Assembly (NCBI RefSeq): GCF_001613305.1
Contig: NZ_BDCC01000071.1
Location: 17,988-81,987, forward strand
Length of the DNA stretch: 64,000 nt
Direction: 5' to 3'
DNA from: Nocardia vaccinii NBRC 15922
GTDB lineage: Bacteria > Actinomycetota > Actinomycetes > Mycobacteriales > Mycobacteriaceae
Positions 32,772-41,503 of this stretch are shown here, piece after piece. Every line of letters begins with the position of its first letter. Positions within the stretch are counted from its first letter, which is position 1. Below the pieces are notes generated by a model, which worked only from the letters and a program-made list of their open reading frames with translations, made no database searches and had not been told where the DNA came from. The position numbers and the translations under genes were made by a program.

Positions 32772-33184
32772 GCATTTCCGTGCTCCGCACCAGGGACGCG
32801 TGGTGGGTGCAGGCACTCGCCGGCGCCGCCCGTATGGATACGTCCGCCACGACCACCAAGGAGCTACTCGCCGACCGTACGGCAGTCGAGGCGGCCCGCA
32901 CCGCGACCGACCTCGTTCCCGTCGAGAGCCTTTCGCTGCTCTCACCGGTGACTGCGCCCTGCCGCATCGTTGCGCAGATGACCAATTTCGTGTCGCACGT
33001 GAAGGATTCCGGTTGTGATCCGGCCACCGGTCAGGCAAGACATGACCGTCGCCGACATGATCTACAAGCCCGCAGAAGCACTCCAGGCGCTCACTCGCTT
33101 TCAACGCCTCGATGCCGGGGATCTGATCCTCACCGGAACCCCGGCCGGGACCGCGATCAGCGCACCACAGTGAGGTACAAGTGA
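32768..33184 (+). pseudogene. FAH-family hydrolase relic with two internal deletions
   Basis: The first ~85 residues (SVLRTRDAWWVQALAGAARM to FVSHVKDSGCDP) match the intact hydrolase at 59555-60493. About 130 residues are then missing, and the sequence resumes in another frame at about 33030 as VRQDMTVADMIYKPAEALQA through TGTPAGTAISAP before a stop at 33171. In the original frame the last residues RTTVRYK match the intact C-terminus QRTVVRYAR, showing a second deletion. The catalytic Glu/Asp region is gone, so it is inactive. Its ends keep the ATGA and GTGA couplings with neighbours. Confidence 0.88.
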
Positions 33185-35085
33185 TCACCGACAATGCAGC
33201 GGCCACCGCCGAATTGTGGCCTCGCTACGCCGAACCGGGCGACCTGTGCGCCATCGAATCCATCCCGCTGGCCGAGCGCGGCCTGCCAGAGTCGACGTAC
33301 GCTCTGCTCGCTCGCGCCGCACACCTGTGGCCCGACCGGGTCGCACTCACTGTGCTGTGCGAGGCCGCCCGCTGGCAGGAACCGGTCCGGCGCACCTTCG
33401 GTGAGCTTCTCGCCGACGTGCATCGCTATGCGAACCTGCTGCGTCGACTCGGTGTCGGCCGCGGCGACGCGGTCGCGCTGATGGCACCCAACTGCGCGGA
33501 GCTCGTTCCCGCCACCCTCGCCGCGCAGCTGGCCGGAATCGCCGCCCCGATCAATGCTGCCCTCTCGGGCACCCACATCGAGGAACTTCTGCGTCGCTCC
33601 GGCGCACGAGTTCTCATCGCGGCCGGACCTGATCTCTCACCCGAGACTTGGGAGTCCGCAGCGGCATTGGCGACCGACGGTCTTGTCGATGTCGTCCTCG
33701 TACTGCGCTCGACCGACGCCGACGCGATCCAGACGCTGCCCGCGCTCGAGGCAGCACACACCGGATACCTGGATGCGCTCGCCTCCGACGAAACTTCGAG
33801 CAGCTTCTCCGGCGAGCCCCCCAGATCCGAAGACTTGGCGAGCCTGTTCCACACCGGCGGCACCACCGGTGTACCCAAACTCGCGGCCCACACCCACGGC
33901 GGTGAAGTAGCCAATGCCTGGATGATCGCCGCCAACTCGCTCCTGGACACCGACGATGTCGTCTTCGCGGCACTCCCACTCTTCCACGTGAACGCTTTGG
34001 TGGTCACCGTGCTCGCGCCGCTGTTCAAGGGGCAGCAGGTGGTCTGGGCGGGCCCGCTCGGGTACCGAGATTTCGCGTTGTACGCCAACTACTGGAAGAT
34101 GGTCGCGCACTACCGCATTGCCGCCATGAGCGCGGTCCCCACCGTGTACGCGGTACTCGCCAACTGCCCGCTCGACGCCGATATCAGCACTCTTCGCTAC
34201 GCAATGGTCGGTGCCTCGCCACTCCCACCGGCAGTCCGTGACAACTTCGAGCGCCATACCGGAGTCACGCTCGTGGAAGGGTACGGACTCACCGAGGCGA
34301 CCTGCGCAACCGCGCGCAGCTTTCCCGAGCGGCCCCGTCCCGGCTCGGTCGGGCAGCGGATGCCCTACCAGCACGTGAAGGTGGTCAACGTCGGCGACGA
34401 CGGCTCGCGCGAGGACCTGCCCCCGGGAGCCACCGGTGTACTGTGCGTCAGCGGCCCGACGGTATTCCCCGGATATGTCATCGACCGCAACGAAGACGGA
34501 CATGTGCTCGACAGTCTCGGCAGCGTGGCGAACGGCTGGCTCGAAACCGGCGATTTAGCGCATATCGACAGCGACGGGTTCATCCACCTGCACGGGCGGG
34601 CGAAAGACCTGATCATCCGCGGCGGACACAACATCGATCCCGCAACCATCGAAGACGCGCTGCTGTCGCATCCCACCGTCACCGCGGCAGGTGCGGTCGG
34701 CCGTCCTGACCCGCACTCCGGCGAGGTACCGATCGCCTACGTGGTCCTCAGCACCGGTGCCACCACCACCGAATCCGAGCTGCTCGAGTGGGCGTGTGAG
34801 CGGGTTCCCGAACCCGCCGCCGCGCCGAAGGCGGTGCTCGTGTTCGACGCATTGCCGGTTACCGACGTCGGAAAGCCCTACAAGCTCGGACTGCGTGCCG
34901 ACGCGACGCGACGCGCGGTCGCCGAAGCCCTCGCCCACATCGACGGAGTACACGTCGTCACCGCGGCGATCACTGACGGCGAGGTAGTCGCGACCATCGA
35001 AACCGATCGCGATACCGATCACGCCGCTGTCGAGACGGCATTGAATTCGTTCGCCCTGACCTGGAAGGCAGTGAGCCGGCCATGA
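33181..35085 (+). CDS. AMP-forming acyl-CoA synthetase (ANL superfamily), copy 1
   Basis: A 634-residue adenylate-forming ligase: SLFHTGGTTGVPKLAAHTH near residue 220 (P-loop), ALPLFHVNALV near 260, GYGLTEATCA near 365, ETGDLAHIDSDGFIHLHGRAKDLIIRGGHNIDP near 455, and DVGKPYKLGLR near 560 with the catalytic Lys. It should activate an aryl or short aliphatic acid to its CoA thioester. The GTG start overlaps the preceding relic stop. It closely resembles 57642-59558 throughout and has the same DoxX neighbour, so the two are duplicates. This copy shows no lesions. Confidence 0.88.
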   Translation: MITDNAAATAELWPRYAEPGDLCAIESIPLAERGLPESTYALLARAAHLWPDRVALTVLCEAARWQEPVRRTFGELLADVHRYANLLRRLGVGRGDAVALMAPNCAELVPATLAAQLAGIAAPINAALSGTHIEELLRRSGARVLIAAGPDLSPETWESAAALATDGLVDVVLVLRSTDADAIQTLPALEAAHTGYLDALASDETSSSFSGEPPRSEDLASLFHTGGTTGVPKLAAHTHGGEVANAWMIAANSLLDTDDVVFAALPLFHVNALVVTVLAPLFKGQQVVWAGPLGYRDFALYANYWKMVAHYRIAAMSAVPTVYAVLANCPLDADISTLRYAMVGASPLPPAVRDNFERHTGVTLVEGYGLTEATCATARSFPERPRPGSVGQRMPYQHVKVVNVGDDGSREDLPPGATGVLCVSGPTVFPGYVIDRNEDGHVLDSLGSVANGWLETGDLAHIDSDGFIHLHGRAKDLIIRGGHNIDPATIEDALLSHPTVTAAGAVGRPDPHSGEVPIAYVVLSTGATTTESELLEWACERVPEPAAAPKAVLVFDALPVTDVGKPYKLGLRADATRRAVAEALAHIDGVHVVTAAITDGEVVATIETDRDTDHAAVETALNSFALTWKAVSRP

Positions 35086-35438
35086 GCATCCCGACAATTA
35101 CGCTGACAGTGCTACTGGCCGCGCAGTTCACAGTGTTCGGCATCCTGAAACTCGCCGCTGCGAAGCAAATGCGGGACCGCGCCGCCCACGTCGGTATGAC
35201 GGTGACGGCTTACCGAGTGATCGGGGCCCTCGAAGTTGCCGCTGCTGCCGGGCTGGTGACCGGGACCGTCTGGTGGCCGGCGGGATTGGCCGCGGGTATC
35301 GGTCTGGTTCTGCTGATGGTCGGTGCCATCGCGACGCACCTGCGAGTGCATGACAAGCTCTCGGAGGCGGCACCCGCGATTGTGACGTTCTTCCTCGCCA
35401 TCAGCTACGTCGCACTGGTCCTGACAGTAGATCGATGA
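35082..35438 (+). CDS. DoxX-like membrane protein, copy 1
   Basis: A 118-residue protein with four predicted transmembrane helices (LTVLLAAQFTVFGILKLAA, VIGALEVAAAAGLVTGTV, AGLAAGIGLVLLMVGAIATH, PAIVTFFLAISYVALVL), the plan of the DoxX/DoxD family. Its role is unknown. It overlaps the ligase and the following relic by ATGA at both ends. It is a diverged duplicate of 57289-57645. Confidence 0.82.
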   Translation: MSIPTITLTVLLAAQFTVFGILKLAAAKQMRDRAAHVGMTVTAYRVIGALEVAAAAGLVTGTVWWPAGLAAGIGLVLLMVGAIATHLRVHDKLSEAAPAIVTFFLAISYVALVLTVDR

Positions 35439-35920
35439 ACATCCACGATGCGCCGGTCGTCATCGTGGGGGCCGGCCCCACCGGACCGACCACCGCGATC
35501 CTGCTCTCCCAGTACGGAATCGAATGTGTGGTGCTGGAACGGTGGGGAACCGTGCCCCCGCGGCCACGCGCGGTACGCCTCGGCGGTGACCGCGGCGACG
35601 TCGACGTCACCGCGGTCACCGCCGAGGGTCATGGTGCAGGTGTGGGTGCAGGACTGCGCGACGCGGCCAGCCTGTCCCGGAAACTCGCCGGTGTTCTCGC
35701 CGGCACCCTGCCGGCCAGCGTGCTCGACACCTATGAGACCGAGCGAAAACCACCTGCAGACGCCGTGCTGATCCGTCCGGACGGCATCGTCCAGCAGGCC
35801 GGCAGACGAGTCTCGGATCTGCAAGCTGTTCTCCCCCACTTCGATATTCGTACTCCGCCGCCATCCGCGAACGATGGCGCCGAGACCGACGATAGGAGCT
35901 TCGATGCCCAAGCGTGCTGA
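35435..35920 (+). pseudogene. FAD monooxygenase relic, in-frame internal deletions
   Basis: A 161-residue frame made of three pieces of the intact monooxygenase at 55733-57292: the N-terminus (VVIVGAGPTGPTTAILLSQY to PRPRAVRL), then, after a loss of roughly 250 residues, GAGLRDAASLSRKLAGVL through YETERKPPADA, then the C-terminus VLIRPDGIVQQAGRRVSDLQ. The substrate-binding middle and the GDAAH FAD motif are missing, so it cannot be an active hydroxylase. The reading frame is preserved, which suggests deletion by recombination between short repeats. Confidence 0.87.
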
Positions 35921-37088
35921 CGTTCCGGCCTATCAGCCGGACCTCTACTCCGAGGCGGCGATCCGCGATACCTACCCCCACTACACCCGTCTGCGCGAGC
36001 TCGGACCCGTGGTGTGGCTGGCCAGACAACGCGCATACGCACTGCCCCGCTATGCCGAGTGCAAGAAGGTACTTCTCGACGACGAAGCCTTCGTGTCCGG
36101 CGAAGGAGTGGGGCTGAACCCGATCACCAATCGCCTCTCCCGTGGGACCACGCTCAACAGCGACGGCGACGAACATTCGCGGCGCCGCGCTCTCCTGTCC
36201 CACCGGCTGACCCCACGAGCGCTGCGGTCGATGCGCGAAACCATCGATGAACAAGCCACCGCGGTTGTCGCGGAAGCCGTCGCACGCGGGAGCATCGATG
36301 GCGTCGACCTGGCCACCGCGCTGCCGATGTCGGTCGTGCCCGACCTCATCGGGTGGCCCGACCACGGTCGCGAACATCTCCTACGCTGGGCCGGAGCCAC
36401 GTTCAATGCCCTCGGCCCACTGAATCTGCGGTCGGCACGAGCGGCGCCGTCCGGGTTGGAAATGATGCACTTCGCCCGGCGCATCTCCCGGGATCGCGAT
36501 ATAAAGCCCGGCGGCGCGGGACACGACGTGCTGCAAGCCGCCGACGAAGGCAAGCTCGCCCACGCGGAATGCCCAGCGCTGATGCTGGACTACCTGGCGC
36601 CGTCGCTGGACACCACGATCGGTGCCATCTCCGCCTCGCTGTACCTGTTCGCCACCAACCCGGATCAGTGGAACCTGCTGAAGGCCGACCCCGGCCTGAT
36701 CTCCAACGCTGTCAACGAGGCTGTCCGCCTCGCGTCGCCCGTTCGGGCCTTCTCCCGCAAGGTCACCCGCGATACCGAGATCGCCGGTACCAGCCTCCCC
36801 TCCGGCTCCCGAGTGGTGGTGATGTACGGGTCCGCCAACCGTGACCCCCTCGAGTGGGATGCCCCGGACACCTTCGACATTCGTCGTGACGCCTCGCGTC
36901 AACTCGGTTTCGGCCACGGGGCCCACGGCTGCGCCGGGCAAGGTCTGGCCCGCCTGGAAACCCAGGCCATCCTGCGCGCCCTGGTCGACCGAGTCGACCG
37001 CATCGAGATCACCGGCCCCACCGAATGGGCCATGAACAACATCATCCACCGCTTCAATCGCCTACCCCTGCAACTGATTCCCACCTGA
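35904..37088 (+). CDS. Cytochrome P450, CYP199-like (aromatic acid O-demethylase candidate)
   Basis: A 394-residue soluble P450. The I-helix reads YLAPSLDTTIGAIS near residue 238, the ExxR motif is in VNEAVRLASP near 275 and the heme-binding loop is FGHGAHGCAG near 340. The SANRDP and late NN..R...LP.QL.P patterns resemble CYP199 enzymes that O-demethylate 4-methoxybenzoates. The ATG at 35904 follows AGGAG and overlaps the end of the monooxygenase relic. A [3Fe-4S]-type ferredoxin and its reductase follow, giving a complete class I electron chain. The substrate is inferred from family resemblance. Confidence 0.88.
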   Translation: MPKRADVPAYQPDLYSEAAIRDTYPHYTRLRELGPVVWLARQRAYALPRYAECKKVLLDDEAFVSGEGVGLNPITNRLSRGTTLNSDGDEHSRRRALLSHRLTPRALRSMRETIDEQATAVVAEAVARGSIDGVDLATALPMSVVPDLIGWPDHGREHLLRWAGATFNALGPLNLRSARAAPSGLEMMHFARRISRDRDIKPGGAGHDVLQAADEGKLAHAECPALMLDYLAPSLDTTIGAISASLYLFATNPDQWNLLKADPGLISNAVNEAVRLASPVRAFSRKVTRDTEIAGTSLPSGSRVVVMYGSANRDPLEWDAPDTFDIRRDASRQLGFGHGAHGCAGQGLARLETQAILRALVDRVDRIEITGPTEWAMNNIIHRFNRLPLQLIPT

Positions 37089-37103
37089 CAGAGAGGTTCC
37101 CAG

Positions 37104-37301
37104 ATGAAAATCACCGTTGATTACCACCGCTGCGAGGGTCATGGGCTGTGCGCCGAACAGGCACCGGCCGTATTCGGTCTCGACGACGAGGGTGAATTGA
37201 TCTATCACTTCAACGGCACAGATGTACCCGATGGGCAGATCGCCCTCGCACGGGCCGCCATCAATTCCTGCCCGGTCGCCGCTCTGCGAGAGCAGCGATG
37301 A
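37104..37301 (+). CDS. Ferredoxin, single [3Fe-4S]/[4Fe-4S] cluster, P450 partner
   Basis: A 65-residue ferredoxin with the spacing seen in P450-linked actinobacterial and HaPux-type proteins: CEGHGLC (Cys10, His13 in place of the central Cys, Cys16) and a distal SCPVAA (Cys56). The non-Cys central position decides whether the cluster is [3Fe-4S] or a labile [4Fe-4S]. It follows the P450 by 15 bp and overlaps the reductase by ATGA. Confidence 0.92.
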   Translation: MKITVDYHRCEGHGLCAEQAPAVFGLDDEGELIYHFNGTDVPDGQIALARAAINSCPVAALREQR

Positions 37302-38434
37302 GCCGATCCGCCGCAGTCGTCATCGTCGGCGATTCGATCGCCGGAGTGACCGCCGCACGTGAACTGCGGACCCTGGGACACGGTGGCCGGATAACTCTCA
37401 TCGGAGCCGATCCACACGGCGCCTACTCCCGGCCACCGCTGTCGAAGACCGTCCTCAAAGACGACTCCGCCGACACCACGCTCAGCTATCACCTGGACGG
37501 CCTCGACGTCGAGGAGGTACGTTCGGCAGCCGTCGGCGCGAATCTCGACCACAAGCGAATCACCACCGCCGGCGGACACATCGTGGGCTACGACGCGCTG
37601 ATCATCGCGACCGGCGCGGAAGCAAGACGACTCGCCCGGCCAGACCAGGACGGTGAACTCGTACTGCGGACGCTCGAGGATGCACGAGCCCTGCGGACGC
37701 GGCTCGACACCGCCACTTCAGCGATCATTATCGGTGCGGGGTTCCTCGGCATGGAGGTGGCCAGCGCGTGCGCCGCCCGAGATATCCCGGTGACCGTAGT
37801 CGACGTCGACCGCCCACTCGAACGGGTCCTCGGGCCGTATCTGTCGGAGCTGATCGCCGAACGCGCTCAGCGAAACGGTGTTCGGCTCATTCGAACGCCG
37901 GGCTTCGTTTCCCTTTCCGGAAATCCGGTACGTGGTATAGCCCTGCCCGACGGTACCGAATTGCCGGCGGACCTCGTGGTGAGTTGCGTCGGAGAAACGC
38001 CCAACACGGCCTGGCTACACGGCACCGGCTTGGCCGATCACATCGGTATCGGCATCGATCACGCCCGTGCCACAGCCTTTCCGGATGTCTACGCTGCGGG
38101 AGACGTGTCCTACCCGCGGAACACGGACCGTCGGTCCGCGTTCTGGTCCAATGCCGTCGCGCAGGGACGGGTCGCTGCCGCGTCAGCGCTCGGTCACACA
38201 CAGACATCGGCACCGAGCGATGACTACTTCTGGACAGAGATCCTCGGAATGAGCATCAAAGTCGTCGGGTCCCTGCCGTTGATCGGCACACCCAGCCACA
38301 TCGACGGTGACCCGACCGCAGGGTCCGCCCTCCTCACCTGGAACCGCGCCGGCGAAGGCGCCGCGCTCGTCGCCTACGGCATCCGTAAGCCGGTCACCAA
38401 GCTCCGCATGATGGCTGCGTCGCTGGTTCCCTGA
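37298..38434 (+). CDS. NAD(P)H-dependent ferredoxin reductase (FAD)
   Basis: A 378-residue reductase of the putidaredoxin-reductase type: VVIVGDSIAGVTAARELR at the N-terminus (the first FAD motif with GDSIAG for the usual GAGxAG), YSRPPLSK near 48, YDALIIATGAEAR near 97, the NAD(P)H-binding IIIGAGFLGMEVAS near 143, and VYAAGDVSYP near 265. It passes electrons to the preceding ferredoxin. It is the last gene of the P450 operon and is convergent with the LysR gene. Confidence 0.92.
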   Translation: MSRSAAVVIVGDSIAGVTAARELRTLGHGGRITLIGADPHGAYSRPPLSKTVLKDDSADTTLSYHLDGLDVEEVRSAAVGANLDHKRITTAGGHIVGYDALIIATGAEARRLARPDQDGELVLRTLEDARALRTRLDTATSAIIIGAGFLGMEVASACAARDIPVTVVDVDRPLERVLGPYLSELIAERAQRNGVRLIRTPGFVSLSGNPVRGIALPDGTELPADLVVSCVGETPNTAWLHGTGLADHIGIGIDHARATAFPDVYAAGDVSYPRNTDRRSAFWSNAVAQGRVAAASALGHTQTSAPSDDYFWTEILGMSIKVVGSLPLIGTPSHIDGDPTAGSALLTWNRAGEGAALVAYGIRKPVTKLRMMAASLVP

Positions 38435-38488
38435 GCCTCCTGGTGAATTACTCGAAGCGCCCTCATCTCCGCTTCCCCTTCGCCGTCG

Positions 38489-39394
38489 TCAGCAGCGCAA
38501 CGCCCCTGCAGGAAGTGATGATGCGTCCAGAAGCGGGAGTTCTATACCGGCCAGCAGCTCGCGGTAGCGGTCCGCCAACTGCGGAGGAGCCTGGCGACTG
38601 TAGGCGACGATCTCGCGGAAAACTCCCGAGCCGATCCGGCGGGTGTGACGTGCCCAGCCGCCGGGTACCGCGTTCGCCGGCGCCAAGGTAACGCCCAATC
38701 CCTCGACGGCGAAGGACAACCCGGCGGCGACCTGGCCGGTACGGGCGACTACGCGCGGAGCGAAGCCGATGGTGGCCGCCAGCCAGTCGGCCACCTCGCT
38801 CATCCCCTGTTCGGGCTCGTAGAGAACCCAGTCCGCGACGGCGAGTTCCTGCGGGGCGGCGACGGTGCCGGGCACGTGCTCCTCCGCGCCGACGAGCACC
38901 ATCTCCTCATAGCCGAGCGACACCACCGGTCCGTCCCAACCGACTGGGCGCGGCCCTACCGACAGATCGCCTCGACCGGCGCGTGTGGCCGCTTCGAGAT
39001 CGCGACGGTGGGAGAAGTCATGTAAACGCAGCACCGTGTCGGGATACATCGCATGCCAACGCGCGGCACTGGGCGGCAAAACTCCCGCGGCCACCGACCG
39101 GACCGTGAGCACGTGTACATCACCGTTGCTTCCGTCGACCACGTGCCGAACAGCATCGGACGCGTCTTGGACCCCGTGGAGAATCCGACGCGCGATCGGC
39201 AGTAGAGCCCGACCCGCAGGGGTCAGCGACAGGCCGTGGTGTCCGCGTTCGAGCAAGGGTGAACCCAACTCCTTCTCGAGAGCCCGAATCTGCTGCGACA
39301 GTGACGGCTGCGACACATACAACCGTGTCGCCGCCGCACTGAAAGAGCCTGTGTCCCAGATCAAGACGAAATACTCAAGCTGTCGCAACTGCAT
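38489..39394 (-). CDS. LysR-family transcriptional regulator
   Basis: A 301-residue LysR protein. The N-terminal helix-turn-helix is MQLRQLEYFVLIWDTGSFSA followed by ATRLYVSQPSLSQQIRALEK, and a periplasmic-binding-like effector domain starts near residue 90. The ATG at 39394 is selected because the LysR domain begins there and GGAGG lies upstream; an earlier in-frame start adds 25 unmatched residues. It is downstream of the aldolase and SDR genes on the same strand, 96 bp after the aldolase stop. Confidence 0.9.
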   Translation of the reverse strand: MQLRQLEYFVLIWDTGSFSAAATRLYVSQPSLSQQIRALEKELGSPLLERGHHGLSLTPAGRALLPIARRILHGVQDASDAVRHVVDGSNGDVHVLTVRSVAAGVLPPSAARWHAMYPDTVLRLHDFSHRRDLEAATRAGRGDLSVGPRPVGWDGPVVSLGYEEMVLVGAEEHVPGTVAAPQELAVADWVLYEPEQGMSEVADWLAATIGFAPRVVARTGQVAAGLSFAVEGLGVTLAPANAVPGGWARHTRRIGSGVFREIVAYSRQAPPQLADRYRELLAGIELPLLDASSLPAGALRC

Positions 39395-39490
39395 CGCCGA
39401 CAGCACCTCCTCTCCCCCGGTGACCGGTTGTAGCGGTGTAGGTCGCGTGGTGGCCGCTGGCACCGGCACAAGCGCGCCGACTCGGCACGA

Positions 39491-40426
39491 TCAGCCCACG
39501 AGCACGACGCGGGGGTCACGGCGAGCGAGCCGTTCGAGCAGGTAGTCCACCTCGGAGCGGGTGTGCTCCGACAGTACGCCGCTGGGCGTCCGCTGCGCAT
39601 CACTGGTCAATAGCCCGCGACGTTTCATCACGTACTTGCGCACCGCCAAACCGATCCCCGGCTGCTGCTCGTAGCGGAGCAGCGGCAGGTGCGCGTCGAA
39701 CAGATCATGACTGTCCTCACGACGCCCGGCTGCGGTCCGGGTAACGACATCGACGAGCAGTTCCGGAAAGCAATAACCCGTCATCGCACCGTCGGCGCCA
39801 CGCTCGGTCTCGAAGTCCAGGAACAGTCCGCCATTGCCGCACAGGATCGACAAGCGAGGCATGTCCTGGTTGGCCTCGAGATGCCTCAGTGTGGTGATCT
39901 TGTCGAGTCCCGGCCAGTCCTCGTGTTTGAGCATTACACAGCTGGGGATATTGCGAGCAATCCGAGCGATGACCGAAGGCGTGATCACCACCGAGAACGA
40001 CAGTGGATAGTCCTGCAGCACCAGCGGAGTCTCCGGCCCCACGGCCGCGGCTGCGCCTTCGTAATAGCCCACGATCTGGCTGTCGGCGCGCAAGGTGTTG
40101 GGCGGTGCGACCATGACACCGGCTGCGCCGGCGGCCATGACTTCTTGCGCGAGCGAACGCATCGGCGCATAACCCGGCGCCGAGACTCCGACCACGACCG
40201 GAAGAGTGGTTTTGCCGAGAACGTAGGAAACTACGGAAACAGATTCGGTGTGCGAGAGCTTAGGAGCTTCGCCGAGCTGACCGAGCAAAGTCAACCCGGT
40301 CACGCCCGTCCCCTCGTAGAAATCGATCAGGCGGCCCAGGGAGGAATAGTCGATGTCGCCTCGGTCGTCGAATGGTGTCGGAGCGATGGCGAACACGCCG
40401 GAGGTTTCCCGGGTAACAACGGCCAT
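39491..40426 (-). CDS. DapA-family (dihydrodipicolinate synthase-like) aldolase/lyase
   Basis: A 311-residue (beta/alpha)8 protein: FAIAPTPFDDRGDIDYSSL near residue 12, LLGQLGEAPKLSHTE near 48, VVVGVSAPGYAPM near 75, and VMLKHEDWPGLDK near 165 with the Schiff-base Lys. The Tyr of the DapA YN(V)P motif is present in LQDYPLS near 138. Relatives include pyruvate-forming aldolases and decarboxylating hydratases in sugar-acid and aromatic catabolism, so the exact reaction is open. It lies downstream of an SDR at 35 bp spacing. Confidence 0.85.
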   Translation of the reverse strand: MAVVTRETSGVFAIAPTPFDDRGDIDYSSLGRLIDFYEGTGVTGLTLLGQLGEAPKLSHTESVSVVSYVLGKTTLPVVVGVSAPGYAPMRSLAQEVMAAGAAGVMVAPPNTLRADSQIVGYYEGAAAAVGPETPLVLQDYPLSFSVVITPSVIARIARNIPSCVMLKHEDWPGLDKITTLRHLEANQDMPRLSILCGNGGLFLDFETERGADGAMTGYCFPELLVDVVTRTAAGRREDSHDLFDAHLPLLRYEQQPGIGLAVRKYVMKRRGLLTSDAQRTPSGVLSEHTRSEVDYLLERLARRDPRVVLVG

Positions 40427-40461
40427 GTGGGATTCCCTTCTCGTTTCTGTTCGTAGTCTCG

Positions 40462-41247
40462 TCAGATGCTGGCGATCAAGCCGCCGTCGACACGGAGGAC
40501 CGAGCCGGTGATATATGCCGCGTGTGCACTCGCCAGAAACGCCACCGCGGCGGCGTACTCGGCCGGTTCGCCGTAACGGCCGACGGGAATGGAGGCGACG
40601 CTCTCCGCGCGTACCTGATCGACACTCTTGCCGTCGCGCTCGGCCTTGGCGCGGTCGAGATAGTCGGTGCGGCCGGTACCGATTCGTCCTGGCACGATCA
40701 CGTTGGACGTCACGCCGTCCGGGGCCACCTCGCGCGCGAGCGTCTTCGACCATCCCAACAAGCTTGCGCGCAGCGTGTTCGACAAACCGAGATTCGGAAT
40801 GGGTGCCACGACACCGGAACTCGTGCTGGTGATCACCCGGCCCCAGCCACGGTCCCGCATACCCGGCACCACCCGGTCGGTGATCGTGATGACCGACAAC
40901 ACCATCGACTCGAAGCTCTGCCGCCAGGCGGTAGCCGGCTGCCCGCCGATCGGCGACGGCAGCGGGCCACCGGTGTTGTTGATCAGGATGTCGATCGGAC
41001 CGAGTTCGCTTTCGACGGACGCGACCCGTTCCTCGACTATTGACGGGTCGGAGATATCCCACTCCAGCGCCACCGCGCGTCCGCCGTCGGTGGTGATGGC
41101 GTCGGTGCGCACGGTGGCGGCTTCCGCCGCGATATCGGCCACCACCACCGCCGCGCCCTCGGAGGCGAGGCGCTCGGCGACCGCGCCGCCGATACCCCCA
41201 CCCCCGCCCAGCACCAGCGCATTACGCCCGGCAATCCCCAGGTCCAT
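40462..41247 (-). CDS. Short-chain dehydrogenase/reductase
   Basis: A 261-residue SDR with the cofactor loop ALVLGGGGGIGGAVAERL near residue 10 (TGxxxGxG changed to GGGGGIGG) and ILINNTGG near 86. The catalytic region has STSSGVVAPIPNLGLSNTLRASL near 140; where Tyr-x-x-x-Lys is expected the sequence is LSNTLRASL, so the classical YxxxK is missing. This is the pattern of an atypical SDR or a hydrolytic or lyase variant. It is divergent from the alcohol dehydrogenase at 41504 and probably co-transcribed with the DapA-like gene. Confidence 0.82.
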   Translation of the reverse strand: MDLGIAGRNALVLGGGGGIGGAVAERLASEGAAVVVADIAAEAATVRTDAITTDGGRAVALEWDISDPSIVEERVASVESELGPIDILINNTGGPLPSPIGGQPATAWRQSFESMVLSVITITDRVVPGMRDRGWGRVITSTSSGVVAPIPNLGLSNTLRASLLGWSKTLAREVAPDGVTSNVIVPGRIGTGRTDYLDRAKAERDGKSVDQVRAESVASIPVGRYGEPAEYAAAVAFLASAHAAYITGSVLRVDGGLIASI

Positions 41248-41355
41248 GAAACTGCTCCGTTCTCGTTCTCGGAATGACCAGAAACTCATTTGTTTTTCGC
41301 GTGACATTAACACCGACAACTGACGGAGAACCAATAACAATTCCCGAACCACCCC

Positions 41356-41370
41356 ATAAGCTGAGCTTAT
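41356..41370. promoter_or_regulatory. Perfect 15-bp palindrome ATAAGCT-G-AGCTTAT
   Basis: It lies in the 256-bp divergent region between the SDR (start 41247) and the alcohol dehydrogenase (start 41504), and is a candidate operator for both. A further TTGGACT...AGTCCAA pair (41430-41464) sits closer to the dehydrogenase start. Confidence 0.5.
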
Positions 41371-41503
41371 ACGCGCAGCGTACCCAGGTAATCACACCAT
41401 GGAAAGCGGGATTCTCCACTTCGATAGATTTGGACTCCAAGCATATTTTCGATCTACAGTCCAAGCCATGCCAATTACGGATTTTCCAGCGGAAGGGTTC
41501 GGA

